From Sneathiella sp. P13V-1 (GTDB lineage: Bacteria > Pseudomonadota > Alphaproteobacteria > Sneathiellales > Sneathiellaceae), in NCBI RefSeq assembly GCF_015143595.1, contig NZ_WYEU01000005.1, forward strand, positions 92,079 to 156,078: a DNA stretch of 64,000 nt, written 5' to 3'. How positions within the stretch are numbered: position 1 is the stretch's first letter; every line of letters starts with the position of its first letter. The notes under the pieces were generated by a model, which did no database searches, was not told the origin of the DNA, and was given only the letters and a program-made list of their open reading frames with translations. Positions 26,287 to 34,976 of this stretch are shown here, one piece after another. The position numbers and the translations under genes were made by a program.

Positions 26287-26320
26287 CCACAGCGGAAAGA
26301 GCTCATCTTCTCCGTTGTGG
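26287..26320 (+). other. Stem-loop after chpT
   Basis: CCACAGCGGA pairs with TCCGTTGTGG (10 bp, one G-T pair) with a 14-base loop; no T-run follows. It may mark the chpT RNA end or separate it from cheA transcription. Confidence 0.4.
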
Positions 26321-26404
26321 GAGCCTTCCCCCCTAGATGAACTGCCGCTCCGCGCCCATTCAATTTGTCTAAAATTTTAGAAAAATCGCATTTTCTGTTT
26401 TTGG

Positions 26405-26431
26405 CTTGTTAACCGTAACTGCTTGTTAACC
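26405..26431. promoter_or_regulatory. Direct repeat upstream of cheA
   Basis: CTTGTTAACC occurs twice, 17 bases apart, about 85-110 bases before the cheA start. GTTAACC resembles a CtrA half-site (TTAAC), but the spacing is not the normal TTAA-N7-TTAA. The site may bind a regulator of the chemotaxis operon. Confidence 0.35.
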
Positions 26432-26514
26432 TCTTTATCGCATTCTTTGCCATAGTCTCTGGCTAAAGTTTTTTTACATGTGATCCTGCATTGGCGCGGG
26501 GAGAGAGCAACAAC

Positions 26515-29337
26515 ATGGATGATCTGTTAAGCGAATTTTTGACCGAAACGAATGAAAATATTGGCATTGTTGATGCCGCATTGGTTGCGCTTGAGCAAAA
26601 TCCCGATGACGGTACTCAGATTGATAATATCTTCAGGCTTGTGCACACAATTAAAGGGACGTGTGGTTTTCTGGGACTTCCGCGTCTTGAAGCAGTTGCG
26701 CATGCGGGAGAAAATGTTCTTGGCAAAATTCGGGATGGTGAACTTCAGGTAACACCGGATGTCGTGACTATTATTCTTGAGGCTATGGATGTTATTAAGG
26801 ATCTTCTGGAAGCGCTGGAACAAACCGAAGAAGAACCAGAAGGAGATGACGCGGACCTGATTAAGCGACTCAATGATGTCGCTTATGGAACAGCGTCAAC
26901 TGTTGCGGCACCTGTGCCAACACCTGAGCCTGAAGTTTCCAATGTGGTGGAACTTAAGGATGAGATGCCAGGTGAAGTTTCCGAAGCAGAGCTTGAAGCC
27001 GCTTTTGCAGCCGCACCCGGTCCAGATGATATTGTTGAGGAGGCGCCGGCTCAGCAAGAAGAATTAAGGCCAGGTGAAGTTTCTCTAGAAGAACTTGAGG
27101 CTGCATTCATGGCAGCTCCAGGTCCTGATGACGATGCCCCTGCTCTAGTGGCGGAACCGGTTGAGCCTGAAGCTCCTGCAGCGCCAACAGTTGTTGAGAA
27201 AAAAGCAGCAACCCCTAAAGCAAATAGCAAAGCGGGAGAAGGTGCGCAAAAAGAATCAAATCTTGCAAACCAAAGCATTCGTGTGAATGTCGAATTGCTT
27301 GAAAACCTGATGACAATGGTCAGTGAATTGGTTTTGACACGTAACCAGCTGTTGCAGATGGTTCGTGGTATGGATGACAACGAGTTTACTGTTCCACTTC
27401 AGCGCCTGAGCCATGTAACTACTGAGTTGCAGGAAGGCTTGATGAAAACACGTATGCAGCCAATCGGCAACGCCTGGTCAAAATTGCCTCGTATTATTCG
27501 CGATCTTAGCCACGAACTAGGCAAGAAAATTGACCTTGTCATGCACGGTGCGGAAACTGAACTTGATCGCCAAGTACTTGAAATGATCAAGGATCCGCTC
27601 ACTCATATGGTGCGTAACTCTGCTGATCACGGCCTTGAAGGTCCTGAAGAACGTCTTGCAGCAGGTAAGCGCGATACAGGCCGGGTTGTTCTGGATGCGT
27701 ATCATGAAGGCGGGCATATTATCATCACCATCACAGACGATGGTCGCGGCCTGAATGAGGAAAAGATTAAGGCGAAGGTTCTTGAAAATGGCCTTGCCTC
27801 AGAAGCTGAACTTGAAAACATGTCAACTCAGCAGATCCATAACTTTATTATGCGTGCGGGCTTCTCCACGGCAGAAAAAGTCACAAACGTATCCGGCCGT
27901 GGTGTTGGCATGGACGTGGTGAAATCCAACATCGAGAAAATTGGTGGTACGATCGAACTTAAATCCGAACAGGGTAAAGGGTCTACTTTCACCATCAAGA
28001 TCCCGCTGACATTGGCAATTGTTTCTGCGCTGATCGTTGAGTGTGGCGGTGAACGCTTTGCTGTTCCTCAGATCAGTGTTGTTGAACTGGTTCGCGCATC
28101 CACTGATGGTTCCAGCGAAAACACTATTGAGATGATCAACGACTCACCTGTCTTGAGACTTCGTGATCGCTTGTTACCACTGGTACATCTTAACGAAATT
28201 CTCCGTCTTGAAACGTCTGCGGATGAAGTCGCAGAGAAGAGCGAAGTTAAAGGCAGCGAAGAATTTATTATTGTCACTCAGGTAGGTGCCTACACATTCG
28301 GTATCGTCGTTGACCGTGTCTTCGACACTGAAGAGATTGTTGTTAAGCCAGTTGCTCCTATTCTACGTCACCTTTCCATCTTCTCAGGCAATACAATTCT
28401 GGGTGATGGTAGTGTGATCATGATTTTGGATCCGAACGGTATTGCCTCTCAGTCTGGTGAAAATATCGTGAGTGATCACAGCCATGAAGAAGAGATGCGC
28501 CGCGAAAACTCGGAAAGCAACAAAGAGGCGATGCTTATTTGCCGTGCTGGTGGTCAGGAACCGAAGGCTGTTCCATTGTCGTTGGTTGCGCGTCTTGAAG
28601 AAATTGACGTGGAAACTATCGAAAATACAAATGGTCAACTAGTTGTTCAGTATCGCGGCAAAATCATGCCGCTGGTCACAATGAATGATGGATGCTCCGT
28701 TGCGACAGAAGGACGTCAGCCAATTCTGGTGTTCACTGACAATGAACGGACAATGGGTCTGGTTGTCGATGAAATTGTGGATATTGTCGAAGATCACCTC
28801 AACGTGGAAATGGCTTCCAATATCGAAGGTATGATTGGTAGCGCCGTTATCCGCGGAAAAGCCACAGATATTATTGATGTGGGGTATTTCCTGCAGAAAT
28901 GCTTCGGTGACTGGTTTGGCGCTAGCGATAATGTCGCTTACGGGTCGGACAAATCGTCCCAACGGGTCCTGTTAGTAGACGACAGTCCGTTCTTCCGAAA
29001 TATGCTGGTGCCGCTGCTATCGGTTGCTGGATATGAAGTCAGGACTGCCGAAAATCCAACTCAGGCACTTGACCTGAGAGAACGTGGCGAGCAATTCGAT
29101 ATCATCGTTAGTGACATTGAAATGCCTGATATGGATGGTTTCCAGTTTGCCGAAGAAGTGTTGAAGGATGAGCGTTGGGCGGATACACCTATTATTGCTT
29201 TGTCTTCACACACAACGCAGCAGGACTTTGATAGAGGCCGTCAAGTCGGTTTCTCTGACTACGTCGCTAAATTTGATCGCGACGCCCTGATGAATACGCT
29301 TTCACAAACACTGCGTATTGGTGGAGGAGCAAAATGA
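26515..29337 (+). CDS. cheA: Hybrid chemotaxis histidine kinase CheA with receiver domain
   Basis: The start is ATG 26515 (GGGGAGAG upstream), giving 940 residues; the track of open frame reaches TTG 26491 without merit. Domains in order: HPt (phosphorylated H44 in VHTIKGTCGFLG), a long acidic Pro/Ala linker with two PGEVS-x-x-ELEAAF motifs (152-172 and 186-206) in place of a normal P2 domain, dimerisation helices, an HATPase (MVRNSADHGLEGPEERL), two CheW-like domains, and a C-terminal receiver (RVLLVDDSPFFRNML). It receives signals from chemoreceptors (none encoded here) and phosphorylates CheY and CheB. First gene of the operon cheA-cheW-cheY-cheB-cheR. Confidence 0.93.
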   Translation: MDDLLSEFLTETNENIGIVDAALVALEQNPDDGTQIDNIFRLVHTIKGTCGFLGLPRLEAVAHAGENVLGKIRDGELQVTPDVVTIILEAMDVIKDLLEALEQTEEEPEGDDADLIKRLNDVAYGTASTVAAPVPTPEPEVSNVVELKDEMPGEVSEAELEAAFAAAPGPDDIVEEAPAQQEELRPGEVSLEELEAAFMAAPGPDDDAPALVAEPVEPEAPAAPTVVEKKAATPKANSKAGEGAQKESNLANQSIRVNVELLENLMTMVSELVLTRNQLLQMVRGMDDNEFTVPLQRLSHVTTELQEGLMKTRMQPIGNAWSKLPRIIRDLSHELGKKIDLVMHGAETELDRQVLEMIKDPLTHMVRNSADHGLEGPEERLAAGKRDTGRVVLDAYHEGGHIIITITDDGRGLNEEKIKAKVLENGLASEAELENMSTQQIHNFIMRAGFSTAEKVTNVSGRGVGMDVVKSNIEKIGGTIELKSEQGKGSTFTIKIPLTLAIVSALIVECGGERFAVPQISVVELVRASTDGSSENTIEMINDSPVLRLRDRLLPLVHLNEILRLETSADEVAEKSEVKGSEEFIIVTQVGAYTFGIVVDRVFDTEEIVVKPVAPILRHLSIFSGNTILGDGSVIMILDPNGIASQSGENIVSDHSHEEEMRRENSESNKEAMLICRAGGQEPKAVPLSLVARLEEIDVETIENTNGQLVVQYRGKIMPLVTMNDGCSVATEGRQPILVFTDNERTMGLVVDEIVDIVEDHLNVEMASNIEGMIGSAVIRGKATDIIDVGYFLQKCFGDWFGASDNVAYGSDKSSQRVLLVDDSPFFRNMLVPLLSVAGYEVRTAENPTQALDLRERGEQFDIIVSDIEMPDMDGFQFAEEVLKDERWADTPIIALSSHTTQQDFDRGRQVGFSDYVAKFDRDALMNTLSQTLRIGGGAK

Positions 29338-29789
29338 GTATGAGTGAGTTGCAAGAATACGTCACAGTCACAATTGGCGGGCAAATGTTTGGTATCCCGG
29401 TACTTCAAGTGCATGATGTTTTGGGAACAATCAAACTGACAAATATCCCGCTGGCCCCACCAGAAGTGGCTGGAGCACTCAATTTGCGTGGCCGTATCGT
29501 GACTTGTATTGATGTGCGCAAACGCTTGGGTTTGAGTGCCGCTGATGGGGGCAAGGAACAAATGAGCGTTGTCGTGGAACATCATGGAGAACCATACAGC
29601 CTTCTGATTGACGCTGTTGGAGAGGTGTTGAGCCTTAAAACAGAAAATATGGAATCCAATCCCGCTACTTTGGATAGCCGTTGGCGAGAGGTGTCATCTG
29701 GTATCTATCGTACTGAAAACAAATTGCTGGTGATTTTGCAGATCGACCGACTGCTTGATTTTGCCGGTGGAGCAGCGCAAGCAGCATAA
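29334..29789 (+). CDS. cheW: Chemotaxis coupling protein CheW
   Basis: The 151-residue protein consists of one CheW domain (about residues 5-145) with GGQMFGIPVLQVHDVLG and GALNLRGRIVTCIDVRKRLGL, linking CheA to chemoreceptors. The ATG overlaps the cheA stop codon, showing translational coupling. Length is typical. Confidence 0.94.
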   Translation: MSMSELQEYVTVTIGGQMFGIPVLQVHDVLGTIKLTNIPLAPPEVAGALNLRGRIVTCIDVRKRLGLSAADGGKEQMSVVVEHHGEPYSLLIDAVGEVLSLKTENMESNPATLDSRWREVSSGIYRTENKLLVILQIDRLLDFAGGAAQAA

Positions 29790-29813
29790 TTAATAGAGAA
29801 GTAGAGAGATAGA

Positions 29814-30179
29814 ATGGCTTCATGTCTCATAGTTGATGATTCTAAAGTTGTCCGTATGGTTGCCAGGCGCATCCTTGAGGATCTGAACTTCGACATCTTG
29901 GAAGCAGAAGATGGCCAAGGTGCCATGGATGTGTGTTTAAAGGGAATGCCAGATGTAATTCTTCTGGATTGGAACATGCCTGTCATGAACGGCTTGGATT
30001 TCCTTAAACAGCTTCGGCTTTCGGAGGGCGGGAACGAACCGGTTGTTGTTTTCTGTACCACGGAAAATGATATGGCACATATTCGAGAAGCAATCTCTGC
30101 AGGTGCAAACGAATATATTATGAAACCTTTTGATCGGGCGATCATTGAAGCAAAATTCTCTCAGGTAGGAGTGCTCTAG
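29814..30179 (+). CDS. cheY: Single-domain response regulator CheY
   Basis: The 121-residue protein is one receiver domain: acidic pair D8/D9, phosphorylation site D52 in LLDWNMPVMNG, and the KPF signature in YIMKPFD near residue 104. When phosphorylated by CheA it should bind the flagellar switch and change rotation. Its position in the che operon supports this over other single-domain regulators such as DivK. It overlaps the cheB start. Confidence 0.92.
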   Translation: MASCLIVDDSKVVRMVARRILEDLNFDILEAEDGQGAMDVCLKGMPDVILLDWNMPVMNGLDFLKQLRLSEGGNEPVVVFCTTENDMAHIREAISAGANEYIMKPFDRAIIEAKFSQVGVL

Positions 30180-31351
30180 TGATCCAACTGGGCTATCCGG
30201 AAGTCAAGGAAATTGTAAATAGAATGTCTAATCCTTACAGGGTAATGCTTGTTGATGATTCCGCTGTGATCAGAGGTTTTTTGGCGAGATGGCTAAAGGA
30301 AGAAAGTGATATCGAAGTTGTCGCTTCGGTCAGTAATGGAGCAATCGCAGTAAGGGATTTCGCAAAAGTAAAACCGGATGTTGTGATTTTGGATATTGAA
30401 ATGCCTGAGATGGATGGCATGACAGCTTTGCCTAAGCTGATCCAACAGGATCCAGATGTGAAAGTAATTATGGCTTCTACACTAACAGTTAGAAATGCGG
30501 ATATCAGTATGAAAGCGCTTGCCATGGGCGCAGCGGACTATATCCCAAAACCAGAGAGTACTCGTGTTGCGGGTGATAAGGAAGCCTTTCAAAGAGATTT
30601 GGTTGAAAAGGTTCGTGCGCTTGGTGCACGTCGACGGGCCAAGAGCGGTGCGGCGGCTCCCGATAGAAATACGGAAGTTAAGCCCAATACAGCAGATCGC
30701 GCTAAACCTTCAGCTAGCGGCTTGTACAAAAACGGAGAAATTATCCTGCGTAAAAGCACACTCTCTCTGATGCCGGAGGCTCTTGCAATTGGATCGTCAA
30801 CAGGCGGACCGCAAGCCCTTTTCAAACTGTTCGAAAAGCTTAAGGGCACGATAACCAAACCAATTTTTATTACTCAACATATGCCGGCGACTTTTACGTC
30901 CATTCTTGCTGAACATATTGCAAAGATAGCAGGTGTTACTTGTAAGGAAGCGGAAGATGGGGAGATTGTTCGGGACAAACAGATTTACCTAGCCCCGGGA
31001 GATTGGCACATGACAGTTGTCAAAGAGGGGGAGAATGTAAGAATTAAACTAAATCAGGATCCGCCGGAGAATTTCTGTCGTCCTGCTGTGGATCCGATGT
31101 TAAGGAGCCTCAACTCTGCATATGGTGGGCGAGTTGTTACCGTCATTTTGACGGGAATGGGCCATGATGGAAAACAAGGTAGTGAGGTGATGGCTCAATC
31201 CGGCGCACCTGTCATTGCTCAGGATGAAGCAAGCAGTGTCGTGTGGGGGATGCCTGGAGCTGTCGCAACATCCGGACTTTCGACGTCTGTTTTGCCGCTC
31301 GAAGAAATTCCGACTGCCATTAGTAAAGCGATGACGGGGAGGCCCGTATGA
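30179..31351 (+). CDS. cheB: Chemotaxis methylesterase CheB
   Basis: The 390-residue enzyme has an N-terminal receiver (DDS; D72 in ILDIEMPEMDGM) and a C-terminal methylesterase with catalytic Ser in IGSSTGGPQ (S196/S197 region), H224 in ITQHMPATFT and an Asp in TGMGHDGKQG. It removes methyl groups from chemoreceptors during adaptation. The GTG at 30179 overlaps the cheY stop and has AGGAG at suitable distance; a later ATG (30224) lacks one. Operon partner of cheR. Confidence 0.94.
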   Translation: MIQLGYPEVKEIVNRMSNPYRVMLVDDSAVIRGFLARWLKEESDIEVVASVSNGAIAVRDFAKVKPDVVILDIEMPEMDGMTALPKLIQQDPDVKVIMASTLTVRNADISMKALAMGAADYIPKPESTRVAGDKEAFQRDLVEKVRALGARRRAKSGAAAPDRNTEVKPNTADRAKPSASGLYKNGEIILRKSTLSLMPEALAIGSSTGGPQALFKLFEKLKGTITKPIFITQHMPATFTSILAEHIAKIAGVTCKEAEDGEIVRDKQIYLAPGDWHMTVVKEGENVRIKLNQDPPENFCRPAVDPMLRSLNSAYGGRVVTVILTGMGHDGKQGSEVMAQSGAPVIAQDEASSVVWGMPGAVATSGLSTSVLPLEEIPTAISKAMTGRPV

Positions 31352-32181
31352 ACACTCAGGACTTCCAGATGTTAAGTTCACTGGTCAAGGAGAGATCAGG
31401 CTTAATTTTGACAGAGGATAAAATCTATCTGCTAGAAAGTCGTCTTGTACCTTTAGCACGTCGTCGGGGTCTCAACACGCTTGAAGATTTGGTGGGCGAG
31501 CTGAGACGTACAAATGATGAAAAGCTAAAGGAAGATATTACGGAAGCGATGACGACTAACGAGACGTTTTTCTTCCGTGATAACAAGCCTTTTGATATTT
31601 TTAAAGAAAACATTCTGCCTCACCTGTTGCAAGCACGTACAGGCAAGAAAACCCTTCGAATCTGGAATGCTGCCTGTTCAACAGGACAGGAACCATATTC
31701 GCTTGCCATGCTTCTAAAAGAAGAAGCTGCCAAACTGTCTGGCTGGCGTGTAGAAATATTGGCAACCGATATCTCCAATGAAGTGTTGGAGAAGGCAAAG
31801 GCAGGTTTGTATTCCCAGTTCGAAGTGCAGCGTGGTCTGCCAATACAGCTGTTGATCAAGTATTTCCAGCAAATGGGTGAAATGTGGCAAATAGATAGCT
31901 CGATTCGCGCAATGGTTAAGTTTGAGAAGTTAAACTTGCTGGACAATTTGGCTCGTGTAGGTCATTTCGACGTTGTCTTCTGCCGTAATGTGCTGATTTA
32001 TTTTGATAACGAGACTAAGTCCAAGGTATTGAACCAGATGCAAAATATTCTTGCAAATGATGGAGCCTTGTTCCTGGGCGGTGCTGAAACAGTACTTGGA
32101 ATTTGTGACGGATTGCGACCTGTGTCTGGGTTGAAGGGGGTTTATACTCCCGCAGAAAATGGAGTGTTAGCTGCAAGCTGA
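31348..32181 (+). CDS. cheR: Chemotaxis methyltransferase CheR
   Basis: The 277-residue enzyme methylates chemoreceptor glutamates with S-adenosylmethionine. It has the N-terminal helical CheR domain and the SAM-binding core with IWNAACSTGQEPYSLAM and VFCRNVLIYFD. The ATG overlaps the cheB stop. It is the last gene of the operon and is followed by a bidirectional terminator. Confidence 0.95.
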   Translation: MNTQDFQMLSSLVKERSGLILTEDKIYLLESRLVPLARRRGLNTLEDLVGELRRTNDEKLKEDITEAMTTNETFFFRDNKPFDIFKENILPHLLQARTGKKTLRIWNAACSTGQEPYSLAMLLKEEAAKLSGWRVEILATDISNEVLEKAKAGLYSQFEVQRGLPIQLLIKYFQQMGEMWQIDSSIRAMVKFEKLNLLDNLARVGHFDVVFCRNVLIYFDNETKSKVLNQMQNILANDGALFLGGAETVLGICDGLRPVSGLKGVYTPAENGVLAAS

Positions 32182-32203
32182 CACCTCTCTAAAAATCTTC
32201 AAT

Positions 32204-32240
32204 AAAAAAAAGCCTGACAGTTTCCTGCCAGGCTTTTTTA
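32204..32240. terminator. Bidirectional intrinsic terminator between cheR and ctrA
   Basis: AGCCTGACAG and CTGCCAGGCT form a 10-bp stem with one mismatch around a TTTC loop, with A and T runs on the two sides, so it can stop transcription from both convergent genes. Confidence 0.85.
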
Positions 32241-32271
32241 GGTTGAGATTAAGATTTTTACTTTTGAGATA

Positions 32272-32973
32272 CTAACTTGCTTTTGCCTGGGCCCGTTCTT
32301 CAGGATCACGCAGTACATAGCCGCGGCCCCAGACTGTTTCGATGTAATTGTCTCCATTTGTCGCAGACGCCAGCTTCTTGCGCAGCTTACAGACAAATAC
32401 GTCAATAATTTTCAATTCTGGCTCATCCATCCCGCCATAGAGATGGTTGAGGAACATTTCCTTTGTTAGGGTCGTTCCCTTGCGCAGGCTCAATAGTTCC
32501 AACATACCGTATTCTTTACCTGTCAGGTGCAGGCGCTGTCCGTTTACCTCAACAGATTTGCTATCCAGATTCACTGTCAGCTTGCCGGTTGTAATGGTGG
32601 ACTGAGCATGACCTTTGGAACGGCGAACAATTGCGTGAATTCGTGCAATCAATTCGTCCTTATTAAAAGGTTTTGTCAAATAATCATCAGCACCGAAACC
32701 AAGTCCTTTGACTTTGTCATCGGGTTCCGACATTCCTGAAAGGATCAGGATCGGAGTAGAAACCTTGGCCGTCCGTAGCTTTTTAAGTACGTCGTAGCCA
32801 GACATGTCTGGCAAACCAAGATCCAGGATGATGATATCGTAATCGTACAGTTTACCTAAATCCACACCTTCTTCACCAAGGTCAGTGGAATAAACATTAA
32901 ACCCTTCAGCATTCAGCATTAATTCAATGCCACGTGCCATAGAGCTGTCGTCTTCGATCAATAATACCCGCAT
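32272..32973 (-). CDS. ctrA: Cell-cycle response regulator CtrA
   Basis: The 233-residue OmpR-type protein has a receiver (acidic E7, D8, D9; phosphorylation site D51 in [12 protein letters not shown], the same number as Caulobacter CtrA) and a C-terminal winged helix with [34 protein letters not shown], nearly the CtrA recognition helix. The tail is AQAKAS, whereas Caulobacter CtrA ends in a two-alanine ClpXP degron. The ATG at 32973 with AGGAGG upstream is favoured over the frame's earlier codon. It regulates DNA replication and flagellar genes; a CtrA box lies in its own promoter. ChpT and SciP are encoded in the same window. Confidence 0.95.
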   Translation of the reverse strand: MRVLLIEDDSSMARGIELMLNAEGFNVYSTDLGEEGVDLGKLYDYDIIILDLGLPDMSGYDVLKKLRTAKVSTPILILSGMSEPDDKVKGLGFGADDYLTKPFNKDELIARIHAIVRRSKGHAQSTITTGKLTVNLDSKSVEVNGQRLHLTGKEYGMLELLSLRKGTTLTKEMFLNHLYGGMDEPELKIIDVFVCKLRKKLASATNGDNYIETVWGRGYVLRDPEERAQAKAS

Positions 32974-33015
32974 ATGAGTGGACCTCCTGTAAGACAGCAT
33001 TGTTAATATTTTAGC

Positions 33016-33030
33016 CTAACAAAAGGTTAA
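33016..33030 (-). promoter_or_regulatory. CtrA box upstream of ctrA
   Basis: On the minus strand, TTAACCTTTTGTTAG is TTAA-N7-TTAG, one base off the CtrA consensus TTAA-N7-TTAA. It lies 43 bases before the ctrA start and 137 before the divergent fliI start, so autoregulation is the simplest reading; fliI may also be affected. The rest of this 193-base spacer is A/T-rich. Confidence 0.65.
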
Positions 33031-33166
33031 CAGAAAGCATAAAAAGTTAATTTATTTGTTTCCATCAGTAGCGTTTCCCTTTACCAAACATTAAAAATTC
33101 TAAGGCAAAATAGAGCTAGCAATAATCTGTAAACTATATCCGGTAACGGATTGTCCGGAGCGTCCT

Positions 33167-34537
33167 TTGTTAAGCGTGATATCAGAAATCGGCAGAGTTA
33201 ATTCCCAGCAGTACTATGGTCGTGTAGCCGGTATTCAGGGTTTGTTGGTGGAAATAGGCGGTATTCAGCGTCAACTGAGCATTGGCAGTAGAGTAAATCT
33301 ATTGGCTCGTGGGGATAAGGTTGTCCCCTGTGAAGTTGTTGGTTTTCGCAACGATCGCGCCCTTGCCATGCCATTTGGAACGCTTGATGGTGTTGGTATG
33401 GGATGCAAAGCGCTTATCACTGAACAGGATCCGGTTATTTATCCGGACAGCAGTTGGCTTGGGCGTGTTGTCAATGCTATGGGTGAGCCTGTTGATGGTG
33501 GTCCGCCCCTTAAAAAAGGGAGCGTTGGAGTTGCCCTTCGGAATTTGGCCCCACCTGCGCATTCACGCCAAAGGGTTGGCGGTAAAATTGACTTGGGCGT
33601 AAGGGCGCTCAATACGTTCGTGACCTGTTGTAAAGGTCAGCGTATGGGTATTTTCGCAGGCTCCGGTGTTGGTAAGTCTGTTCTGTTGTCTATGTTGGCG
33701 CGAAATACAGCTGCTGATGTGAACGTCATTGGTCTCATCGGTGAACGGGGCCGTGAGGTTCAGGAGTTTCTGGAAGATGACCTTGGTCCTGAAGGACTTG
33801 CGCGAAGTGTTGTTGTGGTTGCCACTTCCGACGAGCCTGCACTTATGCGCAGGCAAGCGGCATACTTGACCATGGCATTGTCGGAATTCTTCAGAGATCA
33901 GGACAAAGATGTGCTCTGTCTGATGGATAGTGTGACCCGCTTTGCGATGGCTCAACGTGACGTCGGGTTGTCAGGCGGTGAACCACCTACCAGTAAAGGG
34001 TATACACCAACAGTTTTCAGTGAACTTCCCAAACTATTGGAACGCGCAGGTCCCGGGCCGGGTACAGGAACTATCACGGGATTGTTTACAGTTCTCGTTG
34101 AAGGGGATGACCATAATGAACCTGTAGCCGATGCGGTAAGGGGTATTCTGGACGGGCATATTGTTATGGAGCGTCAAATCGCTGAGCGTGGGCGGTATCC
34201 GGCGATTAATGTTCTCAAATCCGTATCCAGAACCATGCCGGGCTGTAATGCTGCTGAAGAAAACGAACTTATAATGATCGCGCGGCAACTCTTGTCGACC
34301 TATGAAGATATGGCGGAACTGATCCGACTTGGGGCTTATAAGGCGGGTTCAGATCAAAATGTAGATGCGGCAGTTCACTATTATCCTTTGTTAGAGCAGT
34401 TTTTATCCCAGATGAAGGAAGAAAATACCAGCCTTGAAGAATGCTATGCGATCCTTGGGCAGATCTTGAATGTAAATGCTGCCGTTCAAGAGCAGCCATT
34501 GACAGAGGGGGAGAGACCTCAACAGCCTTTGGCGTGA
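33167..34537 (+). CDS. fliI: Flagellar export ATPase FliI
   Basis: The 456-residue protein resembles F1-beta subunits and powers flagellar protein export. It has Walker A GSGVGKS (165-171), a Walker [18 protein letters not shown] segment and [22 protein letters not shown] start (33167) is used because GGAG lies six bases ahead; a GTG nine bases later is too far. It forms an operon with fliJ and is divergent from ctrA. Confidence 0.95.
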   Translation: MLSVISEIGRVNSQQYYGRVAGIQGLLVEIGGIQRQLSIGSRVNLLARGDKVVPCEVVGFRNDRALAMPFGTLDGVGMGCKALITEQDPVIYPDSSWLGRVVNAMGEPVDGGPPLKKGSVGVALRNLAPPAHSRQRVGGKIDLGVRALNTFVTCCKGQRMGIFAGSGVGKSVLLSMLARNTAADVNVIGLIGERGREVQEFLEDDLGPEGLARSVVVVATSDEPALMRRQAAYLTMALSEFFRDQDKDVLCLMDSVTRFAMAQRDVGLSGGEPPTSKGYTPTVFSELPKLLERAGPGPGTGTITGLFTVLVEGDDHNEPVADAVRGILDGHIVMERQIAERGRYPAINVLKSVSRTMPGCNAAEENELIMIARQLLSTYEDMAELIRLGAYKAGSDQNVDAAVHYYPLLEQFLSQMKEENTSLEECYAILGQILNVNAAVQEQPLTEGERPQQPLA

Positions 34538-34555
34538 GGTTAAGGAGTAACGCGT

Positions 34556-34972
34556 ATGAGAAGCCTCGCAAATGTTATCAGGATGCAAAAGTGGAAACTT
34601 GATGAGCAGCGGCGTGTTGTCGGTGATCTGGAAGAAATGCACTCGAACTATCTGGGGCAGTTGGATGCTCTTGAGGAGGAGTTTGAAAGGGAGAAAGCGT
34701 TAGCTGCAACAGATACGGATGCGGGTATTTTGTTCGCTGATTATGCGAAAGCGGCGCGGCTGAGAAAAGAAAACCTGAACTCAACAATTGCGGAACTGCA
34801 AGAAAAACTCGATGAGGCGCAAGCTGTTTTGGCTGAGCTCTTTCAGGAACTCAAGAAATTTGAAATCTCGGAAGAAACCAGGATTCGTAAATTAAAAGAA
34901 GCAGAAGCTAAGAGACAGCAAGATGAAATTGACGCTTTCTCTATCGAAATGTTTCGGCGCAAAAACAAATAG
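34556..34972 (+). CDS. fliJ: Flagellar export protein FliJ
   Basis: The 138-residue, highly charged coiled-coil protein starts just after fliI with a GGAG ribosome site. FliJ family features are the near-full-length helix with L-x-x-L-x-x-E heptads, and no catalytic site. It acts at the FliI/FlhA export gate as a chaperone-like stalk. Weak sequence conservation is normal; position makes the call. Confidence 0.85.
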   Translation: MRSLANVIRMQKWKLDEQRRVVGDLEEMHSNYLGQLDALEEEFEREKALAATDTDAGILFADYAKAARLRKENLNSTIAELQEKLDEAQAVLAELFQELKKFEISEETRIRKLKEAEAKRQQDEIDAFSIEMFRRKNK

Positions 34973-34976
34973 CTCT

